A DNA stretch of 64,000 bases from Ignavibacteriales bacterium. Its GTDB lineage: Bacteria; Bacteroidota; Ignavibacteria; Ignavibacteriales; Ignavibacteriaceae. The stretch covers positions 186,001 to 250,000 of the forward strand of contig JADJEI010000001.1 of assembly GCA_016709155.1 (NCBI GenBank). Reading direction: 5' to 3'. The translations under genes were made by a program, and so were the position numbers. This document shows, one piece after another, positions 39,703 through 50,704 of this stretch (positions are counted from its first letter, which is position 1; each line of letters opens with the position of its first letter). The notes under the pieces were generated by a model, which was given only the letters and a program-made list of their open reading frames with translations, made no database searches and was not told the DNA's origin.

Positions 39703-41980
39703 TTACCAGCCGGATTGATCTTCCCGTTTGATCTTTCCTCCCCCGTTATGAATCTCGCAGGTCGCAGGTAAATACTTTTCGTTTATAATGTCAGTATAAG
39801 TTTCGGGACAATTATCCGTTGCAATTCTTGGATCACCAAGATTCATAGTTTCCTTACAAAAAGTTGCCTGCACAACCCTTCCGTCAAGATCAAAATATTG
39901 AAGAGGAATTTTTAATTCTTTATATGCTGCTTCCATAAACATTGCCCAAATCGGTAAAGCCGCTTTAGCCCCCTGCCCGTACCAATTTGTAAACTTTACG
40001 CGGTGATCATCAAAGCCAACCCAAACACCGCCAACAAGCTGTGGCGTATATCCCACGAACCACGCATCGGAAAAGTTTTGTGTAGTGCCGGTTTTTCCCG
40101 CAGCCGGGTATTGGAAATATCTTCTAACCCCCGCCCCTGTTCCATAATTAATTACGTCCTGCATCATATCAACCATAATAGATGCGGACTGCGGTGATAG
40201 TGCTTCAGTATAATCCGGAGTGAATTGTTCAATCATCACACCATTTCTATCTTCAATTTTCAAGATCGAGATCGGATCAACGTGAACTCCTTTATTCACA
40301 AACGTGCCGAATGCAGAAGTAATCTCAAGCGGTGTAAGTTCCGAAGTACCAAGCCCGATTGAAGGATAGGGTGCAAGTGTGGATTTAACCCCCATCCTTT
40401 GAGCAAGTCTGATTACCTGGTTAGGAGGCGCAATTTCACTGATTGTCATTCTTCCGGTTATGACATTTACAGAATGCGCAAGCGCCCATCGCAAAGTTTC
40501 ATATCCGGTATAATCATTATCAGCATTATCCGGCGACCATCCGTTATAATTAAATTTTTGATTTAATAATGTGTAAGCTGGATAGTAACCATTTTCTAAA
40601 GCGGTTGCATATACGAAAGGCTTAAATGATGATCCCGGCTGTCGTCTAATTCCAGTGACATGATTTAATCCTCTGCCGAATTCCTGGTTCTCCCCACCTA
40701 CCATGGCTTTAATCTGTCCATTTGATGGATCAACGACAACAAAACCAACTTCAACTGTAGCAGCATCTTTCTTTACAGAATCAACAAAGCTTGTTCGGTT
40801 CTTTAATTGATTATAAATTTTCGCTTTCTGCCCATCACTACTTGCTGAAATATAATGTGGATTATGCTTAATTGCCTGATCAACTAAACTGGCAAGCAAA
40901 GTTTTATTTTTATCCCAGCTCCAATTTTTATCAAACAATTCCTGATATTTTTTTATGTGTTCTGCTGCAACACGATTTGCAATCTTCTGCATTCGCATAT
41001 CGAGCGATGTATAAATATTTATTCCATCACGATAAAAATCAAATCCATGCTTCGTAGCCAACGCGGTCATCTGCTGGCGTACATATTCCATAAAATAAGG
41101 AGCTTCACTCTTTACGCCGCTAATTCTTCCGGAAGTCAAAACAATCGGCTGAAGTTTCATAGATTCATACTGAGCTTCGGTCAACTTGCCTGTGACAACC
41201 ATATTGTACATTACAAGATTTCTTCTTGCTAAAGAATTTTCATAATTTTTTACAGGGTCATAATACTCGGGTGATTTAAGCAATGCAATAAACACAGCCG
41301 CCTCCGGCAGAGTAAGTTCAGAGGCTTTTTTATTGAAATAAACTTTAGCAGCTGACTCAATTCCGTAAGCACTTCTTCCAAAGTTTGAAACATTCAGATA
41401 TAATTCAAGAATTTCTTCTTTAGTGAAATTTTTTTTCAATTTGAATTGCAGTCAGCCACTCACGAATTTTACGCACACCCGTATCAAGCAGATTTTCTCT
41501 TCCCTCCTTCAGTTGGTAAAGATTTTTTGCCAGCTGCTGTGTAATCGTAGAAGCACCTTCGCGGGAAAAAGTAAAGACATTTTTGAGCATCGCTTTAAAA
41601 AATCTTCCAAGATCAACCCCCCAATGATCGAAAAATTTTCTATCTTCGGTAGAAATCAAAGCATCAGATATAAAGCCCGGCAGGGAATCTATATTAGTTT
41701 CAATTCTATTCTCTATAAAAAATTGTCCGAGTAATTCACCATCAGAAGTAAATACTTTGCTTGCAAGCATGGGGCGGGGGTTTTCAAGCTCCTCTAATGA
41801 AGGTAATCCTGAATAGATATAGATTGATCCTGCAAGAAACAATAACAAAAAGCCAATGAGAAAAATCTTTTTATAATTCCATCTGTTTATTTTTTTATTA
41901 TCTTTCAATCTATTTTTGTTCCTGAATTCGGGGTCGTTAAAATATTTTTGAAAATCATTATCACTTATTTTTTTCGCCAT
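39703..41980 (-). pseudogene. mrcA: Bifunctional penicillin-binding protein 1A, frameshifted
   Basis: Reconstructed 758 residues, inner-membrane peptidoglycan synthase. Cytoplasmic tail and membrane helix (about 38-57); GT51 transglycosylase with STEDRKFFDHWGVD and GASTITQQLAKNL; transpeptidase with GSSFKP (catalytic Ser), SVN and KTGTTQNFSDAWFVG. An extra base in the A8/T8 run at 41429-41436 splits it inside the transglycosylase domain. It is followed by the LpxH-like gene order on the same strand (stop of that gene two bases before this ATG). Confidence 0.92.
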
Positions 41981-41981
41981 C

Positions 41982-42707
41982 TTAGTTCCAGTTCACTATC
42001 TCAAATTTATTATTTTTAAATTTTCCATAACAAGGTGCATCTAACCACGAACCTAAATTGATATAATAGCCCTCTCCTATTTTCTCAAAAGCTTTATTAT
42101 GCACGTGTCCAAATATAACATAATCAAATCCACTTTTAATTTTGGCATCAGCTTCGTTTAATAAACCATCAGCTTCGCCGTAGTCTTTCTTTGACGTGTA
42201 TCCCCTGCTTGTTTTGCTTGTGCCGCTTGCAATCGCTATCCCAAGATCGGGATGAATAATTGAATATAATTTTTGGAAAAAGCGATTTCGTAAAATCTTT
42301 TTAAGGAGGAGATATCCGTAATCATTCTTTACAAGACCATCGCCATGACCGATAAAAAATTTCTTTCCGTTCAACTGAAATTCTTTTCCAGCCTCATACA
42401 TTTCGGCAGCAAATTCTGTTTTGAAGAAATCACGATGAAGGAAATCATGATTGCCAATGAAGTAATGAATTTTTATTCCTCTCTCAGCAATATCTGCAAG
42501 AGCGGTTAATGTTCGGTAGTATCCTTTCTGATAAACTCTTTTGTATTCAAACCAGTAATCAAAAAGATCACCAACAATAAAAAGTTCATCACAGTTGTCC
42601 TTCGCAAATTGAAGAAACCTGACAAGCAATTTTTCTTTTGCTTGTTCGATTTCTTTAGAATGCAAACCTAAGTGAAGATCGGAAATAAAGAAATAAGTTT
42701 TGTCCAA
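41982..42707 (-). CDS. lpxH: UDP-2,3-diacylglucosamine hydrolase-like phosphoesterase
   Basis: 241 residues of the calcineurin-like metallophosphoesterase family. Metal motifs: FISDLHLG, VGDLFDYWFE, FIGNHDF, GHGDG and GHVH. The DLFDYW and GNHDF context is that of LpxH, which cleaves UDP-2,3-diacylglucosamine to lipid X in lipid A synthesis at the inner membrane. Length agrees with LpxH (about 240). It lies two bases upstream of the PBP1A gene. A related phosphatase role cannot be excluded. Confidence 0.82.
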   Translation of the reverse strand: MDKTYFFISDLHLGLHSKEIEQAKEKLLVRFLQFAKDNCDELFIVGDLFDYWFEYKRVYQKGYYRTLTALADIAERGIKIHYFIGNHDFLHRDFFKTEFAAEMYEAGKEFQLNGKKFFIGHGDGLVKNDYGYLLLKKILRNRFFQKLYSIIHPDLGIAIASGTSKTSRGYTSKKDYGEADGLLNEADAKIKSGFDYVIFGHVHNKAFEKIGEGYYINLGSWLDAPCYGKFKNNKFEIVNWN

Positions 42708-42734
42708 GTTTATTATTTCATTTTTAATTAAGAA

Positions 42735-44415
42735 TTATTCGTTGGTATCAACGGTGTTTTCGAATGAAGCTAAAAGCCAGTTGTCATAATCAAGAATAAT
42801 CTTTGCAGGTTTTTCTTTCACGTTAAAAGTAAATTTCTGATCCCGTTGATTAACATATAAAATTTTGTCTTCAGTAGATTCATCCGAATAAATCAAATGA
42901 ACTTGAAGTTTAAACTCAAAGACCTTCCAATCATTTTGAACTTGTTCAATATTCAGATGAACAGAATTCGAATCATTCACAATTTCACTTTTCCAAATGT
43001 ATCGAGCTTTGATTTGATCCTCTCCTTTGTAAACCCATTGTGCAAAAAAGTTTTCAAGATTTTTTTGCTGATCTGCTCAGAGAGAATTTTAAAATCTTCG
43101 GTTGAAGCATTCAAATATTTATATTTATTAAAATATTCTTTTAGAATCTTAAAAAATATTTCATCACCGACTTCCCATCTTAACATATGCAGCACCCACG
43201 CACCTTTATCATATACCGTTGTACCAAAAAGATTTTCCCCGGGATCATAAAGTTTTCCCTTAAACCGGTCCTGATATTTTGCGAGCATAGTTGACTTCAG
43301 CGCATCCGAACCGGAAATTGCTTCATAGTAAAGTGCTTCGGAATAAGTCGCAAAGCCTTCATTCAGCCAAATGTCTTTCCAGGATTTTGGGCCAACAGCA
43401 TTCCCCCACCATTGATGTGCAAGTTCGTGGATATAAATATCCTCAAAAAAATTATTCCCTGAAACGAAATTAGAACCAATTCCTGTAATTGTTTGATGTT
43501 CCATTGCCCCAGCCTGCCATAAAAATTCTGCTACACCATATTTCTCCTTAATAAAAGGATATTCCCCAAATAGCTTTGAAAAGATATTCAACATTTTTGG
43601 ATGATTTTTAAAATCTTTCTTTGCATCAGATAAGTGATCGGGAAAAACAAAATAATCAACCGACATTGTATCTGATGAATCCTGCGAAATATATTGATCA
43701 GAAAATGAAACATAATCGGATGAATAAACACTCACCAGATAAGTCGAGATCGGATAAACAGTTTGCCAGTGATAAGTTTTTCTATTACCCGAAACCGAAA
43801 CATCAATCAAGTTTCCATTGGAGATTGAAACTTGTGATGAATCATTTGTAATATAAATATCGAGCATAGCTTTATCTGTTGGCAAATCATTACACGGAAA
43901 CCAGGTGGAAGCAAAATCTGGTTCGCTTAAATTATAAACAACACTTTTTCCATTCAACTTCCCAAACATAAATCCGCCGAGTCCGCTTTTTTGCGGAGTG
44001 CCTTCATAAAGTATTTCGAGGATGCAGGAATCTTGCTTCAACTGATTAGCAAATGAAAGCAGGTTATTTGATTGTTGATAGTCAATTTTTTTATGATTCA
44101 ATTCTAATTTTTTATTTTCATATTATTATAAAAGTTAAAATGAATTGAATCCATAGTTGTGTCATTTAATTTAAATTGAATATTGATAGTGGCAATGAGC
44201 AGCTTAGATTCGGGAAATAAATCAAGTTTCAAATCATAATGAAGAACGTCAATATTATTTTGCCCAAGAATTATTTTCTGCTCCGAATTATCTTGAAATG
44301 GAAAGTCTTCTAATGAATAGCTGCTGATTGCGCCACCCTGAATAAAAACATTCCAGCCGAGTAAAAAAGAAATAAAAAATGTCAAGCAGGAAATCATCCG
44401 GGGATATTTTTTCAT
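42735..44415 (-). pseudogene. M1-family metallo-aminopeptidase, two frameshifts
   Basis: Reconstructed 560 residues. Signal peptide from ATG 44415 (MKKYPRMISCLTFFISFLLG). The catalytic domain has GAMEHQT (exopeptidase motif, GxMEN with His for Asn), HELAHQWW zinc motif and the second Glu in NEGFATYSE. Missing bases at 44108-44113 (T6 run) and 43060-43066 (T7 run) break it into three. Extracytoplasmic peptidase that trims N-terminal residues. The His in place of Asn in GAMEN is unusual. An ATG at 44463 would lengthen the N-terminus before the signal. Confidence 0.88.
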
Positions 44416-44549
44416 CTGATATTTTATCGAAATGGACACAAAAAATTTATTATAAACAATCAATTAATCTTTCAATTCAATTTAATAAAAACTTAAATTG
44501 CCAATCAAATCATAATTCAATATATTCTAGGAAAAAATACGGAGGATTT

Positions 44550-45791
44550 ATGCCTTTTCCCGGTTCTTCGATTCTAAGAGATACGATAACAATGATATTA
44601 GCTGGTGGTCAGGGAGAAAGACTTTATCCGCTGACTGCTCATCGAACGAAACCGGCTGTACCATTCGGTGGTAAATACAGGATCATTGATTTCGTTTTAT
44701 CCAATTGTCTTAACTCCGGATTGAGACGGATTTATGTTCTAACTCAATATAAATCTGATTCATTAAATCAACATATTTTTGAAGCTTGGAGTATTTTCAA
44801 TCCCGAGCTTGGAGAATTTATTTATTCGATTCCACCGCAGCGTAAGCTAAATAATGAATGGTATCTCGGAACGGCAAATGCAATCAACCAAAATATAAAT
44901 CTCTTTTCTTCCGATAAAAAAGCAAAATGGGTGCTGTGCCTAAGCGGAGATCATATTTATAAGATGGACTACATGAGATTCTTACAATTTCATGTTGATA
45001 AAAAATCAGACCTGTCCATTGCCTGCATTGAAGTTCCTCGAAAAGAGGCAAGCCGTTTTGGTATTGTTGGAGTTAATGAAAATAACGAAGTTCAATCATT
45101 CATTGAAAAGCCCGCTGATCCTCCCGCTATCCCAAGCAAACCTGAATACTCATACGTGAACATGGGTATCTATGTTTTTAATGCTGAAGTTCTACGTGGA
45201 ATATTTCAAGAAATGGAAGCAAAAAAAATTAGGAACTATGATTTTGGTCAGGACATAATTCCGTATATGATAAAACAAAACATGCAAGTGAATGCATATC
45301 AATTTTTCGATGAGAATAAAAAATCGCATCCTTACTGGAAAGATATCGGAACAATAGAAAGTTATTTTGATGCAAGCATGGATTTGATTTCGGTTAACCC
45401 GGATTTTAATTTTTACGATTTAAGCTGGCCAATGAGAACTTATCAATATCAATTTCCGCCTGCAAAAACGGTATCGCACGAAGGCGAGCGCGTCGGTCGT
45501 ACTCTAAATTCTATTATTTGTGACGGGACTATTGTTTCTGGAGGATTGGTAGAGAAATCTCTGCTCGGTCCAGGTGTTAAGGTTAATAGCTTTAGCTACA
45601 TCACTGATTCGATCATCATGAGTAATTGCAATATTGGACGACATTCGCGTATTCGAAAAACTATTATAGATAAAAAAGTAATTGTTCCTGAAAGCACAGA
45701 AATCGGTTTCGATCTTGAAAAAGATAAAAAAATGTTTACCATTTCTGAAACAGGCATTGTTGTGATCCCAAAAAATTATGTTTTTAAATAA
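44550..45791 (+). CDS. glgC: Glucose-1-phosphate adenylyltransferase
   Basis: 413 residues. Makes ADP-glucose for glycogen synthesis. Nucleotidyltransferase signature LAGGQGERLYPLTAHRTKPA, FGGKYRIIDF, GTANAINQN and a C-terminal left-handed helix part. Start at ATG 44550 with GGAGG eight bases upstream; the longer frame from 44379 has no support. It is divergent from the aminopeptidase gene, so a 134-base shared promoter region lies between. Confidence 0.92.
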   Translation: MPFPGSSILRDTITMILAGGQGERLYPLTAHRTKPAVPFGGKYRIIDFVLSNCLNSGLRRIYVLTQYKSDSLNQHIFEAWSIFNPELGEFIYSIPPQRKLNNEWYLGTANAINQNINLFSSDKKAKWVLCLSGDHIYKMDYMRFLQFHVDKKSDLSIACIEVPRKEASRFGIVGVNENNEVQSFIEKPADPPAIPSKPEYSYVNMGIYVFNAEVLRGIFQEMEAKKIRNYDFGQDIIPYMIKQNMQVNAYQFFDENKKSHPYWKDIGTIESYFDASMDLISVNPDFNFYDLSWPMRTYQYQFPPAKTVSHEGERVGRTLNSIICDGTIVSGGLVEKSLLGPGVKVNSFSYITDSIIMSNCNIGRHSRIRKTIIDKKVIVPESTEIGFDLEKDKKMFTISETGIVVIPKNYVFK

Positions 45792-45809
45792 CATTATTTT
45801 AAAAATGTT

Positions 45810-47642
45810 ATGAATCCTTCACTTGAATCTAAACTCAAAAACCTGCCGGATAAACCCGGTATCTACCAGTTCTTCGGCGATAAGACTAAAATAATCTATG
45901 TTGGTAAAGCAAAGAGTTTAAGGAATAGAGTTCGTTCTTACTTTCAGAAAAATCTTGAATCGCCAAAAACCCAGGCACTGGTGAATAAAATTAGAGATAT
46001 TGAATTGATCGTAACAGATAGTGAGATCGAAGCATTAGTTCTCGAAAACAATTTGATTAAAAAATTCAAACCCAGATATAATGTCAACTTAAAAGATGAT
46101 AAATCCTTTCCATTTATTAAAGTAACTAAAGAAGCTTTCCCAAGAATTTATTCCACCAGAAATTTAATCAGGGATGGGGCAAAGTATTTTGGACCATATA
46201 CAGATGTAAAAAATATGAAAGCTTCACTCAAAATTATTAATGAAGTTTTTAGAATAAGAAGCTGCAGACTTGATTTATCTCAAGAAAATATTCAGAAGAA
46301 AAAATTTAAAGTTTGCCTTGATTACCATATCAAAAAATGCGATGGACCTTGCGAAGGCTTATATTCACAGCAAGATTATAACGAAATGGTTTCGGAAGCA
46401 ATAAAAGTTTTAAAAGGTAAAACCGATGATCTGATTCAAGAGTTGAAACAAAAAATGGGGCAATTTGTTGAGGCGTTGGAATTTGAAAAAGCCGCAGAGT
46501 TACGGGATAAGATTGAAAAACTTTCAGTACTTTCTTCTAAACAAAAAATTGTAAGTGATGATTTTGAAGATAGAGATATTATCTCGGCTGCTTATGAAGG
46601 GAAAGATTCTTCCTGTTCAGTTTTCAATATTAGGAACGGGAAACTTATATCGAAAAAGCAGCTTAGACTTTCAGCAGTGGAAAATGAGGAACTGGCAGAA
46701 ATATATTCCGCAGCAATAAAGTTTTATTATGCCGACCAAACAGAAATTCCTAAAGAAGTTGTTTTAGAAACCGAACCGGTTGATTCGCTTTTGCTTGAAG
46801 AATGGCTATCACAAAAAGCAGAACGTAAAATAAAATTATTTATTCCACAGCGTGGTGAATTGAAATCACTCGTAAAAATGTGTAAAGAAAATGCTATCCT
46901 TCAATTGAAAGAAATTCAAATTCAGAAAATGAAAAACCTTGGTAATGCTCCTTATTCTTTATCTGCATTACAAAGAGATTTACGTTTGAAAGTTTTGCCA
47001 AGAAAAATTGAATGCTTTGATATTTCAAACATACAAGGAAGCGACAGCGTTGCAAGCATGGTTGTTTTTGTTGACGGAAAACCCAAAAAGAATCTTTATA
47101 GAAAATTTATTATTAAAACGGTTGAAGGTCCCGATGATTTCTTAAGCATGCAGGAAGTTATTGGAAGAAGGTATTCAAAATTGATTGAACAAAAAGAACC
47201 ACTACCCGATTTGATTATGGTTGATGGAGGCAAAGGTCAGCTTTCAAGTGCAGTAGAAATACTGAATAAACTTCAACTTAAAAATTTTAATATAATAGGA
47301 CTTGCGAAGAGGCTCGAAGAAGTATATTTCCCGGGTAATTCAGAACCCGAATCTATTCCAAAAACTTCTTCCGGTCTAAAATTGTTACAGCAAGTACGGG
47401 ATGAAGCTCATCGTTTCGCAATAACTTTCCATAGAAAAAGAAGATCAAAACGAACAATAAAGACAGAATTGACGGATATTAAGGGAGTGGGAAGTTCGAC
47501 GGCACAAAAATTGTTAAAAGAATTAGGAAGTTTGGCAGCAGTCCGTAATTCTGAATTGGTTACAATTGCAAAAATTGTCGGAATGAAAAAGGCAAAACTT
47601 TTAAATGATTATTTCAAAATTGAAGAAGTTAAAAATGATTAG
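45810..47642 (+). CDS. uvrC: Excinuclease ABC subunit C
   Basis: 610 residues. N-terminal GIY-YIG nuclease (GIYQFFGDKTKIIYVGKAKS) for the 3' cut, Cys cluster, UVR motif (FVEALEFEKAAELRDKIE), RNase H-like domain (CFDISNIQGSDSVASMVVF, LIMVDGGKGQLSSA) for the 5' cut, and C-terminal helix-hairpin-helix (IKGVGSSTAQKLLKELG). Nucleotide-excision repair with UvrAB. Intact and of normal length. It overlaps the next gene by eight bases. Confidence 0.95.
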   Translation: MNPSLESKLKNLPDKPGIYQFFGDKTKIIYVGKAKSLRNRVRSYFQKNLESPKTQALVNKIRDIELIVTDSEIEALVLENNLIKKFKPRYNVNLKDDKSFPFIKVTKEAFPRIYSTRNLIRDGAKYFGPYTDVKNMKASLKIINEVFRIRSCRLDLSQENIQKKKFKVCLDYHIKKCDGPCEGLYSQQDYNEMVSEAIKVLKGKTDDLIQELKQKMGQFVEALEFEKAAELRDKIEKLSVLSSKQKIVSDDFEDRDIISAAYEGKDSSCSVFNIRNGKLISKKQLRLSAVENEELAEIYSAAIKFYYADQTEIPKEVVLETEPVDSLLLEEWLSQKAERKIKLFIPQRGELKSLVKMCKENAILQLKEIQIQKMKNLGNAPYSLSALQRDLRLKVLPRKIECFDISNIQGSDSVASMVVFVDGKPKKNLYRKFIIKTVEGPDDFLSMQEVIGRRYSKLIEQKEPLPDLIMVDGGKGQLSSAVEILNKLQLKNFNIIGLAKRLEEVYFPGNSEPESIPKTSSGLKLLQQVRDEAHRFAITFHRKRRSKRTIKTELTDIKGVGSSTAQKLLKELGSLAAVRNSELVTIAKIVGMKKAKLLNDYFKIEEVKND

Positions 47643-48534
47643 AATTTCAGCCGTAATAATTTTTATTTCATCGGTAATTCTCATTCAGAACGACTCTGAA
47701 AGAATTACTTCGAACAGTGATGAAGATACTGCAAAATCAAACTCAATTTTTCTTGTAACAGATTTTTCAGGGCTGCGTGATACTGTTTATACAGATAAGC
47801 CTTATTTCATCGAAGTTAATCTGAAGACGCAAATGGGTTATTTACATTCACTAAACGATTCAACGAAATCGTTCGGAATTTCGAGCGGAACTGATAGATT
47901 ATTTGAAGGCGTTAATACTAAGGAAGGGCTTTTTGTGATTCAGTCAATGATGCCGCAATGGCACTCGAGGCAATTCGACAGCACTTTGATGCTTAATTGG
48001 ATGGGGTTCAATTATGGAATTGGATTTCATGCTTTACTTGGCAAAAGATATTACAAATATCTCGGAGTAAAGCCAAGCTCGCATGGCTGCGTAAGAGTTG
48101 GGCGGGAAGATGCAAAAGAAATTTATGATAAAATTGAATTAGGAACCCCGGTGTTAGTCCATAGCGAAAATAATGCGATAACAGTCGCGTTTACAAACGA
48201 AAACGAAAAGTATTACCAGCCTGAATATGATTCGTTGAAGAAAATTCTCGACTTTCGTTATAATGAATTATACAGCGGCAGATATTTTTTACAAAGTCAT
48301 GATAAATTATTAATTGACAGATCGAATGTAAATCATCCCGGAATTCCAGTTGGGGACTCAAAAAGAATTTCGAAACGACAATTGCTTTTACCGGTCTATA
48401 ATTATGTTGGATTAATTATTCCAGGGATCAAAACACCGGAACAAATTGAGCCAAGGCAAAAAAATGGAAATAGTTTCTTGTTTAATACCACAACCAAATC
48501 AATTATTGATCCTAATACATTTCTTTCTGATTAA
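47635..48534 (+). CDS. L,D-transpeptidase (YkuD domain)
   Basis: 299 residues. N-terminal hydrophobic anchor or signal (ISAVIIFISSVILIQ), YkuD domain with KPYFIEVNLKTQ and the catalytic SHGCVRVG motif plus upstream His (GIGFHALLG). It cross-links peptidoglycan or attaches proteins to it in the periplasm. Start at ATG 47635 overlapping the uvrC stop; an in-frame ATG at 47605 lies deep in uvrC and is unlikely. Forms a coupled pair with uvrC. Confidence 0.88.
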   Translation: MIRISAVIIFISSVILIQNDSERITSNSDEDTAKSNSIFLVTDFSGLRDTVYTDKPYFIEVNLKTQMGYLHSLNDSTKSFGISSGTDRLFEGVNTKEGLFVIQSMMPQWHSRQFDSTLMLNWMGFNYGIGFHALLGKRYYKYLGVKPSSHGCVRVGREDAKEIYDKIELGTPVLVHSENNAITVAFTNENEKYYQPEYDSLKKILDFRYNELYSGRYFLQSHDKLLIDRSNVNHPGIPVGDSKRISKRQLLLPVYNYVGLIIPGIKTPEQIEPRQKNGNSFLFNTTTKSIIDPNTFLSD

Positions 48535-48625
48535 TGTTTATTAATATTTTTTTAAAAAAATCCTGTTGACAAAACAGGGAAATTTTAGTCGTGCAGGAAT
48601 TTTTTTATTGTTAGATTTGCTTGTG

Positions 48626-49797
48626 ATGAAAAACATTTTTTATTTATTCCTGTTATCTATTTTTCTTATTACAGGCTGTAATTCAGAAGATGGCGATAAA
48701 CCTGAAACTAAATTTAATAGTGCTCAAATAAGAGAGATAACTATTGAAGCTATTAAAGGAAATGAAGATAAAAATAATCTTCTTTCCGGTGTGATTGATC
48801 TTTCTTTGCCTGTCAATCAGAATTATAATAAGCTGCTAATAGATAGCTTGATGGCGGGCAAGAAAAATTCTACTCTCTTCTTTTAGAATTTTCTAACCCC
48901 ATTTATAATTGTTTTGCTATTTATGACGAATATTTAAAATGTTATCTAATTGATGAATCCATCAATGGTTTTATCAGTACAAATAATTTCACAGTTGGAG
49001 ACCATAATTTTATTTCGCTGATTGAAAATTTTTTAACAAAAGATACAATTGAAATTCAGCGTGTTTCGATTTATAGAATTAAAGAAGATTCAGTCGAAAC
49101 TGTTTTTAAAACTTTTACAAAAGCAATATTTCCAAAAGAAGAAATTTCACAGGAGATAAAAACTATCTCGGATAATTTTATTTCAACCCTTATTCGCCAG
49201 CCGAATTTGGGTACGAATCCTGTTCTAGCGGATACATTTTTTTACGATCAGAAGCAAAAAAAGTATATCAGCCGGCAATTAAAATTCGAATCAATAATTT
49301 TAGAAAAAATTAATGACTATAATTCTTCAGCAAAAAAGAAATCAATCAACAGGTTTGAAGATATTGAATTACTAAGAAACGAGATTTCAAATACTTCTTT
49401 TCAACACAATAATAATGAATTGAAAGATTATTCGATAGATATTGATAGTACGTGGCAGGAGATTAATAATTTTTCAATTACTCAAAATTTGAAGAAGGAA
49501 ATCAAAGGCACAAGGTATGTAAACAATAGATTGGGTACAACTATTTCAGTTGCCAAAATTAACGCGACTGATTCTGCGGAATCTTATTTCAACCAACCCC
49601 TACCCAACAAAACAACCGGTGAGTATTACGTACGCTTCAGTAATGCTTTTGAACAAGGTAAAAGCATCTTACTCTTCGTTGAGCATTCATGCAAGAATAA
49701 AAAATATATTATAATTCTCGAAGCACCTAAATTCACCTACGCAAAGTATAAAAGTTTATACGAAAATATTTTGAATTCTTTTTTTATAGAATGCTGA
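48626..49797 (+). pseudogene. Lipoprotein of unknown function, frameshifted
   Basis: Reconstructed 390 residues. Lipoprotein signal MKNIFYLFLLSIFLITGC with Cys18 in the lipobox. The body is rich in Lys, Asn and Ile and shows no known motif. The missing base lies in the A5 run before TTCTAC (about 48863-48868). The C-terminal part (RYVNNRLGTTISVAKI to LLFVEHSCKNKKYIIILEA) resembles a small alpha/beta domain of lipoproteins that assess membrane stress, but I cannot assign it. It overlaps the next small gene by seven bases. Confidence 0.6.
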
Positions 49798-50096
49798 TGT
49801 ATAAACTTCTGATTTTCTTAAAAGTATCTAACGACAACAATTTACTTACTCACTTTAAGGAGACAACAATTCCATTGCTTTCTAAAATCGCTGGAGAAGA
49901 AGTAAAAATTGCAAAGGTTGAAAACTCTTTGATGTTTGATAGTAGATTTGATTACTTTTGCGAGGTAAGCGCTGAATCTAAAGATAAGATGGATGAAAAA
50001 ATGGGTTCAAAATCCGGTAAAGAATTAATGCGTGATCTGGCAGATTTTCATAAAAATATTAATTTTCTATTTATTAACTATGAGGGATTAGAATGA
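49791..50096 (+). CDS. Small conserved hypothetical protein
   Basis: 101 residues. Alternating strands and helices (YKLLIFLKVSNDNNLLTHF ... FDYFCEVSAESKDKMDEKM ... NINFLFINYEG) suggest a ferredoxin-like alpha/beta fold of the EthD type. No catalytic motif. ATG at 49791 (or 49797) overlaps the lipoprotein end, and its stop overlaps the next ATG (ATGA), so it is co-translated with both neighbours. Confidence 0.6.
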   Translation: MLMYKLLIFLKVSNDNNLLTHFKETTIPLLSKIAGEEVKIAKVENSLMFDSRFDYFCEVSAESKDKMDEKMGSKSGKELMRDLADFHKNINFLFINYEGLE

Positions 50097-50572
50097 ATGT
50101 GTATCTAATCAGGCATGCGGAGGCTGAGAGAATTTCTCCTCTTATCAAAGACAGCGAGCGAAAGTTAACTGCCGAAGGTAAGTTGGCACTTGAAAACTCA
50201 ATTAAATTCTGGAAAGCTGCAATTCCACAGATTGATATCTTACTTTCCTCCCCCTATCTGAGGGCCAAACAAACTGCTGAAATTATTTCGAATAACTTCA
50301 ATTTAACCGATAAGTTTTTTGTTGACAATAAACTTGCACCGGGCTGCAAATCTAAAGATATAATCGAACTTGCTAACATGTTTAAAGTTGAGGACATTGC
50401 TTTTGTTGGTCATCAACCAGATTTATCCGAACATTTGGAACTGTTAATAGCAGATCAAAATATTAACATCAGCTTTAAACCTTCTACAATTGCAAAAATA
50501 AGTTTTGAGGGAAAAGTTAAACCTCAAAGAGGAACACTTAAATATTTACTCCCAACTAAATTCTTTAAATAA
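50093..50572 (+). CDS. sixA: Phosphohistidine phosphatase SixA-like
   Basis: 159 residues of the histidine phosphatase superfamily. RHG-type motif YLIRHAEAE at residues 4-12 (catalytic His), SSPYLRAKQTAEII with conserved Arg, and the second His in VGHQPDLS. SixA removes phosphate from His residues of phosphorelay proteins. Length and motif spacing match SixA. Start overlaps the previous gene. Confidence 0.85.
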   Translation: MNVYLIRHAEAERISPLIKDSERKLTAEGKLALENSIKFWKAAIPQIDILLSSPYLRAKQTAEIISNNFNLTDKFFVDNKLAPGCKSKDIIELANMFKVEDIAFVGHQPDLSEHLELLIADQNINISFKPSTIAKISFEGKVKPQRGTLKYLLPTKFFK

Positions 50573-50576
50573 AAAA

Positions 50577-50661
50577 GGGAGCCAGCCACCCAAATCGCAT
50601 GCTTACCGCTGCTTCCTTTCGAACCTGACGGAGTTGGGCACTAATTTGTCGACTGACACCC
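50577..50661 (-). ncRNA. ffs: Signal recognition particle RNA, small bacterial type
   Basis: The minus strand carries the conserved SRP domain IV: GTCAGGTTCGAAAGGAAGCAGC, matching the GTCAGG-loop-AAGGAAGCAGC signature of 4.5S RNA, here with TTCG in the tetraloop position. Both ends can pair (GGGTGTCAGTC with GGCTGGCTCCC), and TTTTTT follows as a terminator at 50571-50576. It binds Ffh and FtsY for membrane protein targeting. The 5' end is approximate. Confidence 0.88.
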
Positions 50662-50704
50662 GTAATTATAAAAATTATGTTACAAAAGTTGCAATTATTA
50701 TTCT

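Noticed and set aside
45504..45794. Minus-strand frames within glgC and many similar ones elsewhere
   Set aside because: They are shadows of well-supported genes on the other strand.
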